A DNA stretch of 64,000 bases from UBA11524 sp963590165 (GCA_963590165.1 CAVANO010000031.1:51682-115681), one strand, 5' to 3'; numbered from the stretch's first letter, positions 36,111-44,695 are shown. A program made the numbers and translations. Notes: a model not told the origin generated them from the letters alone.

Positions 36111-36683
36111 TTACTCGTGCACGGCGCCGTACACGCGGCTGTCCAGCACACCGATATCCGGCAGGTTGCGATACTTTTCCGCAAAGTCAAGCCCGTAACC
36201 CACCACAAATTCGTTCGGAATCTTGAAGCAGTGATAATCCACCTGCAGGTTATGCTCCGGATTGCGGCGTTCCGGCTTGTCCAGCAGCGTCGCGATGCGG
36301 ATGGAGGCAGCGCCGCGCCCCATCAGGTACTTGCTCAGGTAGAACAGCGTGTTGCCACTGTCGACAATGTCCTCGACAATCAGCACATCGCGTCCCTTGA
36401 TGGACACAGACAGATCCTTTTCCAGGTTGACCACGCCGGAAGAGGTCGTTGCGTTGCGGTAGCTCGACAGTGCCATGAAGTCCATCGTCACCGGCAGATC
36501 CACCTCGCGGATGAGGTCGGAGAAGAACACGCTCGCGCCCTTGAGGATGCAGACCATGACAAGATCCTTGCCCTGATAGTCCTCGGTAATTTCCTTGCCG
36601 AGATGCTCAACTGCCTTGCGGATGTCCTCGCGGCTGACAAGAACCTTCGTGATGTCCTGATAAATCTGTGCCGTTGTTTCCAT
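36111..36683 (-). CDS. hpt: Hypoxanthine phosphoribosyltransferase
   Basis: A 190-residue purine salvage enzyme converting hypoxanthine or guanine with PRPP to IMP or GMP. Diagnostic PRPP motif DVLIVEDIVDSGNTL (about 99-113), catalytic flexible-loop residues SYRNATTSSG (about 74-83) and the base-binding VVGYGLDFAEKYRNLPDIG (about 157-175). The start has AGGAGG eight bases upstream. Its place directly before ftsH is conserved across Firmicutes; tilS, often upstream, is replaced here by a repeat-rich membrane protein. Confidence 0.96.
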   Translation of the reverse strand: METTAQIYQDITKVLVSREDIRKAVEHLGKEITEDYQGKDLVMVCILKGASVFFSDLIREVDLPVTMDFMALSSYRNATTSSGVVNLEKDLSVSIKGRDVLIVEDIVDSGNTLFYLSKYLMGRGAASIRIATLLDKPERRNPEHNLQVDYHCFKIPNEFVVGYGLDFAEKYRNLPDIGVLDSRVYGAVHE

Positions 36684-36726
36684 GATGATTGCCTCCTATT
36701 TTTATGTCAAATGTTGATGATGCGTC

Positions 36727-38337
36727 TTAGTCCGTTCTGCGCGGTGCGCCGCAGGAGTTGCACTGCTCCAGCGATGCATAAGGCTCATCGTTAATCTGCG
36801 AGAACTTGAACGACGATGTCAGCGGCTTATACTTCGCATTGATGCTGGGGCAGTTCGGGTCGATGTGGTACTTCGTGCCGCCGTCAGGATTATAATACAG
36901 GATCAAATCCGGATGGCTCGTATACAGGGGCGGCTGCGTTGCCTTCGCGTTCGTCGGCGTCGCTGTGCTGACCTGTTCGTTGCTTTCCAGCGTTGCCGGG
37001 TCAACGTACCATACGCCGTCCTCCTTGACCATGCGCACCTTCCACTGATAAACGCTCTCGCCCAGTGTGTTATTCTTGTTGATGACGGCGCGAACCGTTA
37101 CCACGCGCGCAGTATCATCGCTCGTGCCGGTGATGGCGGTGAATTCCCAGCTGACAGGCGTGCGGTTGTTCAGAATCTGCCCGAACAGTGCCTCCGTCAG
37201 GTCGCCGGAAATCGTCTTGCGCCACGACGGTGCGGTCAGGCTCACCATATTGCTGATGGAATTATTCTTCCAGAGCGTAAAGAAGGAATACAGCTGGTCA
37301 TAGCAATCGTTCGTTTCATCCGTCGGTGCCTCGGTTGCGGTCGGTTCAGGCGTCGGTGAATCGGTCGTTTCGAGCACAATGCCGAGCGAATCGCCTTCCT
37401 GACTGCTGCTTCCGTTTTGCTGCTGAACGGTTGTCCCCTGCTGGGCGCTCGTCCCCTGCTGCGCGGTCGTCTGCGACTGTGCCGGTGAACACGCCACGCA
37501 GACGCCAATCAGCCCAATGCAGAACATGACAAGCGTCACAATCACGCGCACATTCGGCGTAAACAGCTGTTTGACCCACAGCCCGACCATGCTTGCCACT
37601 GCGCCGACCGCCACAACCCACAGCCCGATCTTCCATGAGAAAATCAGGCTGAGCACGAAAATCAGCGGCAGGACGCCGAACATGAGTCCCATCATCAGCG
37701 TGTCCCACGGAATTTCCTGCTTCTCGGACGGCTGCACGCGAAAGCCGCTTCTGCCGGACTTCTGATAGACGCGCTGACCATCCGGCGTATAATGCGGCAG
37801 TTCCTGCTGGTCATACGACGGCTGCGTGCCGTTCGACGGCTGCGAACCGTTCGACGGCTGCGAACCGTTCAACGGCTGCGTACCGTACGACGGCTGCGAA
37901 CCGTATCCCGTCTGCTGCATGTACCCATTCGGCTGCACGAAGCCCTGCTGGTCATATGTCTGACTTTGCGATGGTTGTTGACCGTAATTCGCTTGCGAAC
38001 CGTACGACGGCTGCGTACCATACGACGACTGCGAACCGTACGACGGCTGGGAGCCATACGATGGTTGCGTGCCGTACGACGGCTGCGAGCCATACGATGG
38101 TTGCGAACCGTACGACGGCTGCGTACCGTAATTCGCCTGCTGACCATAATTCTGCTGGGTATATCCGTTCTGATAACCCTGCTGGTAGCCGGCTTGCTGG
38201 TAACCAGTTTGCTGGTAACCAGCTTGCTGATAATCAGTCTGCTGACTTCCCTGATAAGGCGTTTCCTGAGAATACGTGCCCTGATAGGCGGAGGACTGCT
38301 GTCCCTTCCCGTAATCCGATGGACGATTCTCGTTCAT
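36727..38337 (-). CDS. Repeat-rich membrane protein, function unknown
   Basis: A 536-residue protein. Residues about 30-170 consist of Tyr/Gln/Ser/Gly repeats of the SYGSQP type (more than ten units of six or seven residues) preceded by AGYQQTGYQQ units. A hydrophobic part (about 213-285) holds three membrane helices. A Gln-rich linker, an NTF2-like extracytoplasmic domain (about 340-450) and a C-terminal segment with YHIDPNCPSINAKYKP and CNSCG, which resembles a small Cys/His site, follow. Start at 38337 with AAAGGA upstream rather than the earlier ATG at 38406. It has its own promoter and leads the hpt-ftsH-PHP-VanW operon. I do not recognise the family. Confidence 0.82.
   Translation of the reverse strand: MNENRPSDYGKGQQSSAYQGTYSQETPYQGSQQTDYQQAGYQQTGYQQAGYQQGYQNGYTQQNYGQQANYGTQPSYGSQPSYGSQPSYGTQPSYGSQPSYGSQSSYGTQPSYGSQANYGQQPSQSQTYDQQGFVQPNGYMQQTGYGSQPSYGTQPLNGSQPSNGSQPSNGTQPSYDQQELPHYTPDGQRVYQKSGRSGFRVQPSEKQEIPWDTLMMGLMFGVLPLIFVLSLIFSWKIGLWVVAVGAVASMVGLWVKQLFTPNVRVIVTLVMFCIGLIGVCVACSPAQSQTTAQQGTSAQQGTTVQQQNGSSSQEGDSLGIVLETTDSPTPEPTATEAPTDETNDCYDQLYSFFTLWKNNSISNMVSLTAPSWRKTISGDLTEALFGQILNNRTPVSWEFTAITGTSDDTARVVTVRAVINKNNTLGESVYQWKVRMVKEDGVWYVDPATLESNEQVSTATPTNAKATQPPLYTSHPDLILYYNPDGGTKYHIDPNCPSINAKYKPLTSSFKFSQINDEPYASLEQCNSCGAPRRTD
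37860..38260 (-). repeat. Coding tandem repeats (SYGxQP units)
   Basis: An 18- to 21-bp unit, essentially GGTACGCAGCCGTCGTAC on the minus strand, recurs more than ten times with synonymous and T/S changes. Such arrays slip readily, so unit number may vary between strains. Confidence 0.9.
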
Positions 38338-38427
38338 CCTGGTTCCTTTCCTTTCTTCCGCCGCCGACAGACATCGTCTGCAGGCGGATTCTGCATGACA
38401 TGCCATAAGTCTGATAACACATTTTAC

Positions 38428-38455
38428 AGTATATCACAAAATGCGCGCTTGTAAA
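38428..38455 (-). promoter_or_regulatory. Promoter of the repeat protein-hpt-ftsH operon
   Basis: TTTACA (38455-38450), 16-bp spacer, TGA-TATACT (38433-38428) on the minus strand, about 90 bp before the first start codon. Confidence 0.75.
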
Positions 38456-38466
38456 CCACAGCGCGC

Positions 38467-38500
38467 AAAAATTTACGTTTTCTTATTGAAGAAAAAGCGT
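38467..38500 (-). terminator. Terminator-like hairpin after threonine aldolase
   Basis: ACGCTTTTTCTT and AAGAAAACGT pair around CAAT at the stop codon, followed by AAATTTTT on the minus strand. Confidence 0.65.
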
Positions 38501-39525
38501 CAAAGTGCCTTCACCGCATCCATGAATGCGGTCACGTTCCGCTCCGGCGTCGCCCATGAGGTGCAGACACGCAGGACGACGTGATGCTCATCGAGACGTT
38601 CTTGGAATTCCAGCACAAACTGCTCTTCGAGTTTCTCCGCCTGCTCATCCGTGAAAATCGGGAAAAGCTGATTCGTCGGCGAATCGACATAGAAGGGAAT
38701 CTTCCTGTCCATCAGCGCCGTGCGGATTTTCATCGCCTGGTCAACTGCCTTCTTGCCAAGCTGGAAATATAAGCCGTCCTTCATCAGCACATCGAACTGC
38801 TCTCCTAACAGCCATCCCTTCGCCAGCATGCCGCCCTGATGCTTCATCATGTAGCGGAAATCCTTCTTCAGCGCCGGATTCGTAATGACGACTGCCTCGC
38901 CGAAGAGCGCACCCATCTTCGTGCCGCCGACTGTGAACACATCGCAGTTCTCCGCGATATCCTTTGCCGTCACATCACAGGTCGGCGCAGCAAGCGCATA
39001 GCCAAGCCGCGCACCGTCGATGAACAGGTACAGTCCGAGCTGCCTGCATGTCAGATACAGGTCACGAAGCTGCGCGATATTGTAAACCGTTCCCAATTCA
39101 GTGGACATGGAGATATAGACCATGCCTGGCTTCGCGATGTGCTCATCATGCCCAAGCAGCGCTGCTGCCACGCTCACCTGACTTGCGCTGATGCGTCCGT
39201 CCTTTCCCTTGAGTGCGATGCACTTATGCCCTGTGGATTCCACCGCGCCGGTTTCGTGCACGTTGATATGACCCGTGTCGGCACAAAGAACCGCCTCATA
39301 GGGGCGAAGAATGGAGGCGATAACGGTCATGTTCGTCTGCGTGCCGCCAACCATGAAATGCACATCCGCATCCGCGCAGGAAAATGCCTGACGAATCGCG
39401 TCTGCCGCCGCAGCGCAGCTGTCGTCCGTGCCGTAGCCAGGATGCTGGGTCAGGTTGATTTCATTCAGGCGCAGCAGGATGGACGGATGGCAGCCTTCAG
39501 AATAGTCATTGTTCAGTCGAATCAC
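38500..39525 (-). CDS. Low-specificity threonine aldolase
   Basis: A 341-residue PLP enzyme of the beta-eliminating lyase family that cleaves threonine or allo-threonine to glycine and acetaldehyde. Visible family sequence: DYSEGCHPSIL (about 7-17), FMVGGTQTNMTVIAS (about 57-71), HINVHETGAVE (about 86-96), LFIDGARLGYAL and the PLP lysine in FTVGGTKMGALFGEA (about 195-209). The start codon is GTG at 39525, with AAGGAAGAG six bases upstream. It has its own good promoter, 80 bp from the end of the rhamnose regulator. Confidence 0.93.
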   Translation of the reverse strand: MIRLNNDYSEGCHPSILLRLNEINLTQHPGYGTDDSCAAAADAIRQAFSCADADVHFMVGGTQTNMTVIASILRPYEAVLCADTGHINVHETGAVESTGHKCIALKGKDGRISASQVSVAAALLGHDEHIAKPGMVYISMSTELGTVYNIAQLRDLYLTCRQLGLYLFIDGARLGYALAAPTCDVTAKDIAENCDVFTVGGTKMGALFGEAVVITNPALKKDFRYMMKHQGGMLAKGWLLGEQFDVLMKDGLYFQLGKKAVDQAMKIRTALMDRKIPFYVDSPTNQLFPIFTDEQAEKLEEQFVLEFQERLDEHHVVLRVCTSWATPERNVTAFMDAVKAL

Positions 39526-39561
39526 AGGGCGCTCTTCCTTTCATTCACAAATCCACCGACT

Positions 39562-39590
39562 ATTATAGCGCCTTGACCGTTCCCCGTCAA
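39562..39590 (-). promoter_or_regulatory. Promoter of the threonine aldolase gene
   Basis: TTGACG (39590-39585), 17 bp, TATAAT (39567-39562) on the minus strand. Confidence 0.88.
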
Positions 39591-39606
39591 TGAAAATGCT
39601 GTCCTG

Positions 39607-40509
39607 TTATTGGTCAATTTCAACAGAATGACCGCCAGATGCGCTTTCGGAAGGCTGGAGCGCGCTTTTGCGGTACTGCAGCGGACTTTGCCCGACGGCG
39701 GCGGAGAATCGTGCGGAAAAGTGGCTTGCATCGCCGAAACCGACGGCTCTGCCGATGTCGCTGACGCTGCGGTCGGTCATCGCAAGCAGCGCCTTCGCCT
39801 GCGTAATCCGTGTGTGAATCAGGTAATTATACGGTGTTGTGCCCATGTACCGCCGGAACAGCCGCAGGAAGTAGCTCTTGCTCATATGTGCCTGGCGAAG
39901 CAGGTCGTTCAGGCATAGTTCCTGTTCATAGCGCTCGCGGATGGTCTGCGCCGCCTGTGCAATCACTTGCTGATTGCTCTCCGTCTGCTCCTGATGCAGC
40001 ATGCCCTGCGCACAAAGTGTCAGCAGCTGATGCAGCGCCAACGACACCTGCAGCATGCTGTCCACCGTGCCGCTCTCAAGCTGTGCAAAGATGGTGCGGT
40101 ATTGCTCCTCGGCACGCGCCTGCGCCAGTGTCACGGGCGTCAGCTTACCGCCGGGCATCAGCCATTCCGCCATTGCTGCGACTCCTGCACCGTCCAGATG
40201 CACCCAGTCGTGATGCCAGCAACGTTGCCCCGGTGCCGTCGCATACCGCTGCGGTTTTCGGCAGTCCATCAGCAGCGCCTGACCGGCACTGAGCACCACG
40301 CGGCTGTCGCCCTGCTCAATCAGCCCTGCGCCGCGAAGTGTATAGAAGAGGATGTAGCTCTCCTTATGCGTCCTCGCGGTCGAAAAGTGCTGCTGCGCCA
40401 GAAACAGCCCTGCCTCGGTGCAGATGTACGGCTGCTGCATCGCTGCGGCGCCGGGTGTCGTCCTTAACCAGATACTTTCCGGCAAGACATCCATCGTATA
40501 CGTCAGCAT
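39607..40509 (-). CDS. AraC-family regulator, probable rhamnose activator
   Basis: A 300-residue soluble regulator with an N-terminal cupin sugar-binding domain (about 10-150) and a C-terminal AraC DNA-binding domain (about 195-292; LNDLLRQAHMSKSYFLRLF and VSDIGRAVGFGDASHFSARF are the two recognition units). The start at 40509 has AGGCGGG upstream. It is divergent from rhaB with an 18-bp perfect palindrome between the two promoters, so control of the rhaBAD genes is the natural inference; ligand not shown by sequence. Confidence 0.9.
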   Translation of the reverse strand: MLTYTMDVLPESIWLRTTPGAAAMQQPYICTEAGLFLAQQHFSTARTHKESYILFYTLRGAGLIEQGDSRVVLSAGQALLMDCRKPQRYATAPGQRCWHHDWVHLDGAGVAAMAEWLMPGGKLTPVTLAQARAEEQYRTIFAQLESGTVDSMLQVSLALHQLLTLCAQGMLHQEQTESNQQVIAQAAQTIRERYEQELCLNDLLRQAHMSKSYFLRLFRRYMGTTPYNYLIHTRITQAKALLAMTDRSVSDIGRAVGFGDASHFSARFSAAVGQSPLQYRKSALQPSESASGGHSVEIDQ

Positions 40510-40539
40510 ATTTACCCGCCTTCCTGTCCTTTTGTCCGT

Positions 40540-40566
40540 ATTATACACCAAATCACGCGTGATTTG
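40540..40566. promoter_or_regulatory. 18-bp palindromic operator in the rhamnose regulator promoter
   Basis: CAAATCACGCGTGATTTG (40549-40566) is a perfect palindrome placed four bases upstream of the regulator's -10 box, TATAAT (minus, 40545-40540). A protein bound here would lie between the divergent promoters. Confidence 0.8.
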
Positions 40567-40650
40567 CAGATATCACTGAAAAAATACAAGAGTAGACTTT
40601 CCGCAAAAAAACGGGCACCTTTACGCATGGCAGCCAGCACATGATTCCGC

Positions 40651-40656
40651 TATAAT
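40651..40656 (+). promoter_or_regulatory. -10 box of the rhamnose operon
   Basis: TATAAT 30 bp before the rhaB start, with no good -35, as expected for an activator-dependent promoter. Confidence 0.6.
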
Positions 40657-40686
40657 ATGGTCAGAAAATGCAAAGGAGGTTTCCGC

Positions 40687-41982
40687 ATGCAGCGCACCTT
40701 TCTGGCCATCGACATCGGCGCATCATCCGGCCGGCATATCATCGGCACGGAAACGGGCAGCGGCTTTCAGACGGAGGAGGTCTACCGCTTTCCGAACAGC
40801 ATGAAGCGCGAAAACGGCCATCTCATCTGGGATATTGACGAGCTGCTCAGGCAGGTTGTCGAGGGCATCCGGCAATCATTCCTGCGGTATCCGCACATTG
40901 ACAGCCTGTCCATCGACACGTGGGCGGTTGACTACGTACTGCTCAAGGACGGCAAGCCGATTTATCCCTGCTACGCCTACCGCGATGAGCGCACGCAAGC
41001 CATCATCGGGGATGTGCACCGCATCGTGCCGTTTGAAACGCTCTATCAGCATACCGGCATCCAGTTTCAACCATTCAACACGGTTTATCAGCTTTACGCG
41101 GACATGCAGTCCGGACGCCTCGCGCAGGCGGATGAGCTGCTGATGCTGCCGGAATACCTGCTGTATCGCCTCAGCGGCGTGAAAAAGCGTGAATACACCA
41201 ATGCCACATCCACAGGGCTCGTCAACGCACAGACGCAGGAATTCGATTCGGAATTGATTGACGCGCTCGGTCTGCCGAAGCGGTTCTTCCCTGCCCTGAC
41301 GAAGCCCGGTGCAGTGCTCGGTGCTCTCACGGATGACATTGCACAGATGGTCGGCGGGCAGACGACGGTCGTCCTCTGCGCCACGCACGACACAGCCAGC
41401 GCCGTTGAGGGCATCCCGATGCAGGAGAACGCACCGTTCCTTTCCTCCGGTACATGGTCGCTGCTCGGCGTGAAGCTTCCGCAGCCGATTACGACGAAGG
41501 AAAGCATGGCATGCAACTTCACCAACGAAGGCGGCGTCGGATACATCCGGTTTCTCAAGAATATTATGGGGCTGTGGATGATTCAGTGCATCCAGAAGCA
41601 GCTCAGCATTTCGTTTCCTGAAATGGTTGAGCTGGCGAGGAACAGCCGCTATTCGCAGACATTCGACGTAAACGATCCGCGGTTCATCGCGCCGGAGGAC
41701 ATGATGGCAGAGGTACGCTCGGCGCTTGACCCGAAGCCTGCAACAGACGGCGATCTGATTCGCAGCGTGTACGTTTCCCTGGCGGAAGGATACGGAAAAG
41801 CCATCAGGGAGATGGAGGAGGTCACAGGGCAGAAGTGGGAGAAACTGTATATTGCCGGCGGCGGCGCAAAGAATCAGCTGCTGAATGAACTGACGGCACA
41901 GTATACAGGGAAAGAGGTTGTTGCCCTGCCGATTGAGGCCACAGCGCTGGGAAATCTGAAGATTCAGCGTTCGATTAAATAA
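40687..41982 (+). CDS. rhaB: Rhamnulokinase, C-terminally shortened
   Basis: A 431-residue FGGY-family kinase phosphorylating L-rhamnulose at C1. The start at 40687 has AAGGAGG seven bases upstream. Motifs: FLAIDIGASSGRHI (ATP site, about 5-18), DTWAVDYVLL (about 78-87), YRDERTQ, GTWSLLG (about 257) and YIAGGGAKNQLLNELTA (about 391-407). It then reads EATALGN, after which homologues continue for about 35-50 more residues; here LKIQRSIK and a stop follow, next to a GGGACTTCGTCCC repeat. The missing tail is a helical cap; whether the enzyme is active is uncertain. First gene of rhaBAD. Confidence 0.93.
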   Translation: MQRTFLAIDIGASSGRHIIGTETGSGFQTEEVYRFPNSMKRENGHLIWDIDELLRQVVEGIRQSFLRYPHIDSLSIDTWAVDYVLLKDGKPIYPCYAYRDERTQAIIGDVHRIVPFETLYQHTGIQFQPFNTVYQLYADMQSGRLAQADELLMLPEYLLYRLSGVKKREYTNATSTGLVNAQTQEFDSELIDALGLPKRFFPALTKPGAVLGALTDDIAQMVGGQTTVVLCATHDTASAVEGIPMQENAPFLSSGTWSLLGVKLPQPITTKESMACNFTNEGGVGYIRFLKNIMGLWMIQCIQKQLSISFPEMVELARNSRYSQTFDVNDPRFIAPEDMMAEVRSALDPKPATDGDLIRSVYVSLAEGYGKAIREMEEVTGQKWEKLYIAGGGAKNQLLNELTAQYTGKEVVALPIEATALGNLKIQRSIK

Positions 41983-41986
41983 GGAA

Positions 41987-41999
41987 GGGACTTCGTCCC
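41987..41999. repeat. Dispersed 13-bp hairpin repeat, copy 1
   Basis: GGGACTTCGTCCC, four bases after the rhaB stop. The same sequence or its complement is at 44492-44504 and 60421-60433. Confidence 0.8.
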
Positions 42000-42081
42000 A
42001 TTTCTTTCTTGCAAAGTCAAGAAGCAGCTACTCGTTCAGTCTGTATGCAGTTTTCATTTTCAAGCCAATTCATCTTTGCAG

Positions 42082-42245
42082 CATCAAGGGGGCTTTGCGA
42101 TCGCCCCCTTGACCCCTTCGCAGTGCACATTTCCATACTCATTTTGAAATGTAACGTTTCATATAGTTGTTTGCCCAAGCTCAATGTTGATCATAAAGAT
42201 TGCATGTCCGAAGGGGGCAGGAGGCGATCGGAAAGCCCCCTGATA
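42082..42245. repeat. Inverted repeat element between rhaB and rhaA
   Basis: Two arms of about 45 bp (42082-42127 and 42201-42245) are roughly 75-80% complementary; both read close to CAGGGGGCTTTCCGATCGCC and a CCCCTTCG tail. The left arm alone also folds as CAAGGGGGC/GCCCCCTTG (42085-42111). No coding capacity. It may be a small non-autonomous element that entered the operon after the shortened rhaB. Confidence 0.7.
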
Positions 42246-42323
42246 CTCTTTGATTCAACCTCATCCTTGGAAAAAACAATTATACCAGCATCCATAACAA
42301 AACAAAAAACAGGAGGGAACATC

Positions 42324-43583
42324 ATGAGCTATCAGGAAGCAAAGCAGAAGTACGCCGCGATCGGCGTGGATACGGAAGCAGCGATGACGCGGCTGAAGAC
42401 AGTGCCGATTTCGCTGCACTGCTGGCAGGGCGATGACGTCCGCGGATTCGATACCGACCCAAGCAAGCCGCTGACCGGCGGCATCCAGACGACCGGCAAT
42501 TACCCCGGACGCGCGCGGACGCCGGAGGAACTGATGGCAGACATCGATGTTGTGCTGTCGCTCTGCCCGGGCACGAAGAAAATCAACCTGCACGCCTCAT
42601 ATGCCATTTTCGATGAAGAAAATCCGTGGGTCGACCGCGACCAGCTTGAGCCGAAGCATTTCCGCAAGTGGGTGGAATTCTGCAAAGCGCGCGGTCTGGG
42701 CGCTGACTTCAACCCGACGTTCTTCTCCAGCCCGAAGTGCGACCCGCTGACGCTGTCCAGCCCGAACGAGGAGACGCGCCGCTTTTGGATTAACCATGGC
42801 AAAGCGTGCATCCGCATCAGCGAATACCTTGCGAAGGAACTCGGTCAGCCGTGCACGATGAACATCTGGACGGGCGATGGCTTCAAGGATGTGCCTGCCG
42901 ACCGCAAAGGGCCGCGCGACCGCTATAAGGCGAGCATCGACGAGATTCTCAGCGAGCCGTATGACTTCAAGCTCGTCAAGCCCTGCATCGAGAGCAAGGT
43001 GTTCGGCATCGGCGTTGAGGCGTACACCGTCGGCAGCGCTGAATTTGCCCTCACGTACGCCGCCTATAACCGCGACAAGTGCATTCCGCTGATGGACAAC
43101 GGTCACTATCACCCGACCGAGGTCGTCAGCGATAAGATTCCCGCGTTGCTGACCTTCTTCCCGGAAATCGCACTGCACGTCACCCGCCCGATTCGCTGGG
43201 ACAGTGACCATGTCGTGCTGCTCGATGACGAAACGAAGGAAATCTGCAAGGAAATCGTGCGCTGCGGCGGTCTGGACGGACGCGTCAACATCGCGCTGGA
43301 TTACTTCGATGCATCCATCAACCGCATCTCCGCATGGACGGTTGGCTTCCGCAACGTGCAGAAGGCGCTGCTGTCCGCCCTGCTGACGCCGAATGACCAG
43401 CTCCGCGCACTGCAGGATGAGCAGAAGTTCACCGAGCTGATGGTTCGTCAGGAAGCACTCAAGACGATGCCATTCGGCGATGTGTGGGACGAATACTGCC
43501 GCCGCTGCAATGTGCCTGTCGGTACAGACTGGTTTGAAACCGTGCAGAAGTACGAGCGCGATGTGCTCGTGAACCGCGTGTAA
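42324..43583 (+). CDS. rhaA: L-rhamnose isomerase
   Basis: A 419-residue enzyme converting L-rhamnose to L-rhamnulose; length equals the family norm. Opening YQEAKQKYAAIGVDTEAA, then LKTVPISLHCWQGDDVRGFD (about 24-43), metal and substrate residues in MNIWTGDGFKDVPADRKGPR (about 179-198) and LMDNGHYHPTEVV (about 256). The start at 42324 has AGGAGG seven bases upstream; long upstream in-frame codons belong to the intergenic repeat. It precedes rhaD by 18 bp. Confidence 0.97.
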   Translation: MSYQEAKQKYAAIGVDTEAAMTRLKTVPISLHCWQGDDVRGFDTDPSKPLTGGIQTTGNYPGRARTPEELMADIDVVLSLCPGTKKINLHASYAIFDEENPWVDRDQLEPKHFRKWVEFCKARGLGADFNPTFFSSPKCDPLTLSSPNEETRRFWINHGKACIRISEYLAKELGQPCTMNIWTGDGFKDVPADRKGPRDRYKASIDEILSEPYDFKLVKPCIESKVFGIGVEAYTVGSAEFALTYAAYNRDKCIPLMDNGHYHPTEVVSDKIPALLTFFPEIALHVTRPIRWDSDHVVLLDDETKEICKEIVRCGGLDGRVNIALDYFDASINRISAWTVGFRNVQKALLSALLTPNDQLRALQDEQKFTELMVRQEALKTMPFGDVWDEYCRRCNVPVGTDWFETVQKYERDVLVNRV

Positions 43584-43601
43584 TAATAGGAGGAAATTGA
43601 T

Positions 43602-44429
43602 ATGAGCATTCTCGATTTGGACATCATGAAGGGCTATATCCGCATGTGCACCGATGGCTGGGATCTCGGCTGGCACGAGCGCAACGGCGGCAACCTCACC
43701 TACCGCATGAAGGACGAAGAGGTCGAGCAATGCCGTCCGTACTTCCGTGCGGTACCCGGTGACTGGGTCAACATGGGCGTACAGGCGGACAACCTTGCCG
43801 GCGAATACTTTATCACGACCGGCTCCGGCAAGTACTTCCGCAATGTGCAGCTTGACCCTGAGCACAACATCGGCATCGTCGAAATCAACGATGCAGGCGA
43901 CAGCTGGCGCATCGTCTGGGGACTGGAAGGCGGTGCAAAGCCAACGAGCGAATTCCCGAGCCACTTCCTGAACCACAGCGTCCGCAAGGCTGCCACAAAC
44001 GGTGCGAACCGCGTCATCTACCACTGCCACGCCACGAACCTCATCGCTATGACGTACATTCTGCCGCTGACTGACCGCGACTTCTCCCGTGCCCTGTGGC
44101 AGAGCGCAACGGAATGCCCGGTCGTGTTCCCCGAGGGCGTCGGCGTATGCCCTTGGATGGTGCCCGGCGGCGCAGCGATTGCAGTCGCAACATCCGAGCT
44201 CATGAAGCACTATCAGGCAGCCGTTTGGGCGCATCATGGGCTGTTCGTCTCCGGTCCTGACTTTGACATCACGTTCGGTCTAGCGCACACCATCGAAAAG
44301 AGCGCCGAGATTTACATCAAGGTGCTTTCCGCTGGTCAGGGCAAAATCCGCCAGACCATCACGGATGATGACCTTCGCGCCATCGCGCATGATTTCGGCG
44401 TGACGATAAACGAGAATTTCCTTGACTGA
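43602..44429 (+). CDS. rhaD: Rhamnulose-1-phosphate aldolase
   Basis: A 275-residue class II zinc aldolase giving DHAP and L-lactaldehyde. ERNGGNLTYR (about 26-35), Zn ligands in YHCHATNLIAM (about 141-151) and HHGLFVSGPDFDITFGLAH (about 211-229) are clear. The start has AGGAGG eight bases upstream. It ends ENFLD-stop inside the first copy of a roughly 52-bp direct repeat, yet the length fits the family (about 270), so it seems complete. Last gene of the rhamnose operon. Confidence 0.97.
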   Translation: MSILDLDIMKGYIRMCTDGWDLGWHERNGGNLTYRMKDEEVEQCRPYFRAVPGDWVNMGVQADNLAGEYFITTGSGKYFRNVQLDPEHNIGIVEINDAGDSWRIVWGLEGGAKPTSEFPSHFLNHSVRKAATNGANRVIYHCHATNLIAMTYILPLTDRDFSRALWQSATECPVVFPEGVGVCPWMVPGGAAIAVATSELMKHYQAAVWAHHGLFVSGPDFDITFGLAHTIEKSAEIYIKVLSAGQGKIRQTITDDDLRAIAHDFGVTINENFLD

Positions 44430-44556
44430 CCCAGAGCTCTGCCCATAATTCCCAACAAGAAAGAATGAAATGGGACGAGAAAAAATGAAAGGGGACGAAG
44501 TCCCTTGACTGACCAGGGAGCTCTGCCCATAAATCCCAACATGAAAGAATGAGATG
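44421..44556. repeat. Two direct repeats of about 52 bp with a hairpin repeat between them
   Basis: CTTGACTGACC, AGCTCTGCCCATA and AATCCCAACA-GAAAGAATGA blocks occur at 44421-44471 and again at 44504-44556 (period 83 bp). The first copy includes the rhaD stop codon. The intervening part holds GGGACGAAGTCCC (44492-44504). Confidence 0.85.
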
Positions 44557-44580
44557 TGTCATACACTCAAGGCGAATTGC

Positions 44581-44631
44581 AAAAACGGGGCTGTCCCGCT
44601 CGACCTCTCCGGTCAGCTGAAGGACAGCCCC
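44581..44631 (-). terminator. Terminator of the EF-G-like gene
   Basis: GGGGCTGTCC pairs with GGACAGCCCC around 25 bases, then GTTTTT on the minus strand, about 65 bp after the stop. Confidence 0.85.
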
Positions 44632-44695
44632 TTGCCTATTCACTTGATTGCTTCCAAGCGGAAACGCAACGAAGAGAAAAATCAACGAAGTTGCA

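Noticed and set aside
42597..44237. A 546-codon frame antisense to rhaA and rhaD
   Set aside because: Both rha enzymes are unambiguous; the antisense frame is compositional.
44430..44695. A small gene downstream of rhaD (several 60-136 codon frames)
   Set aside because: All lie in direct-repeat DNA or antisense to terminators, without ribosome sites.
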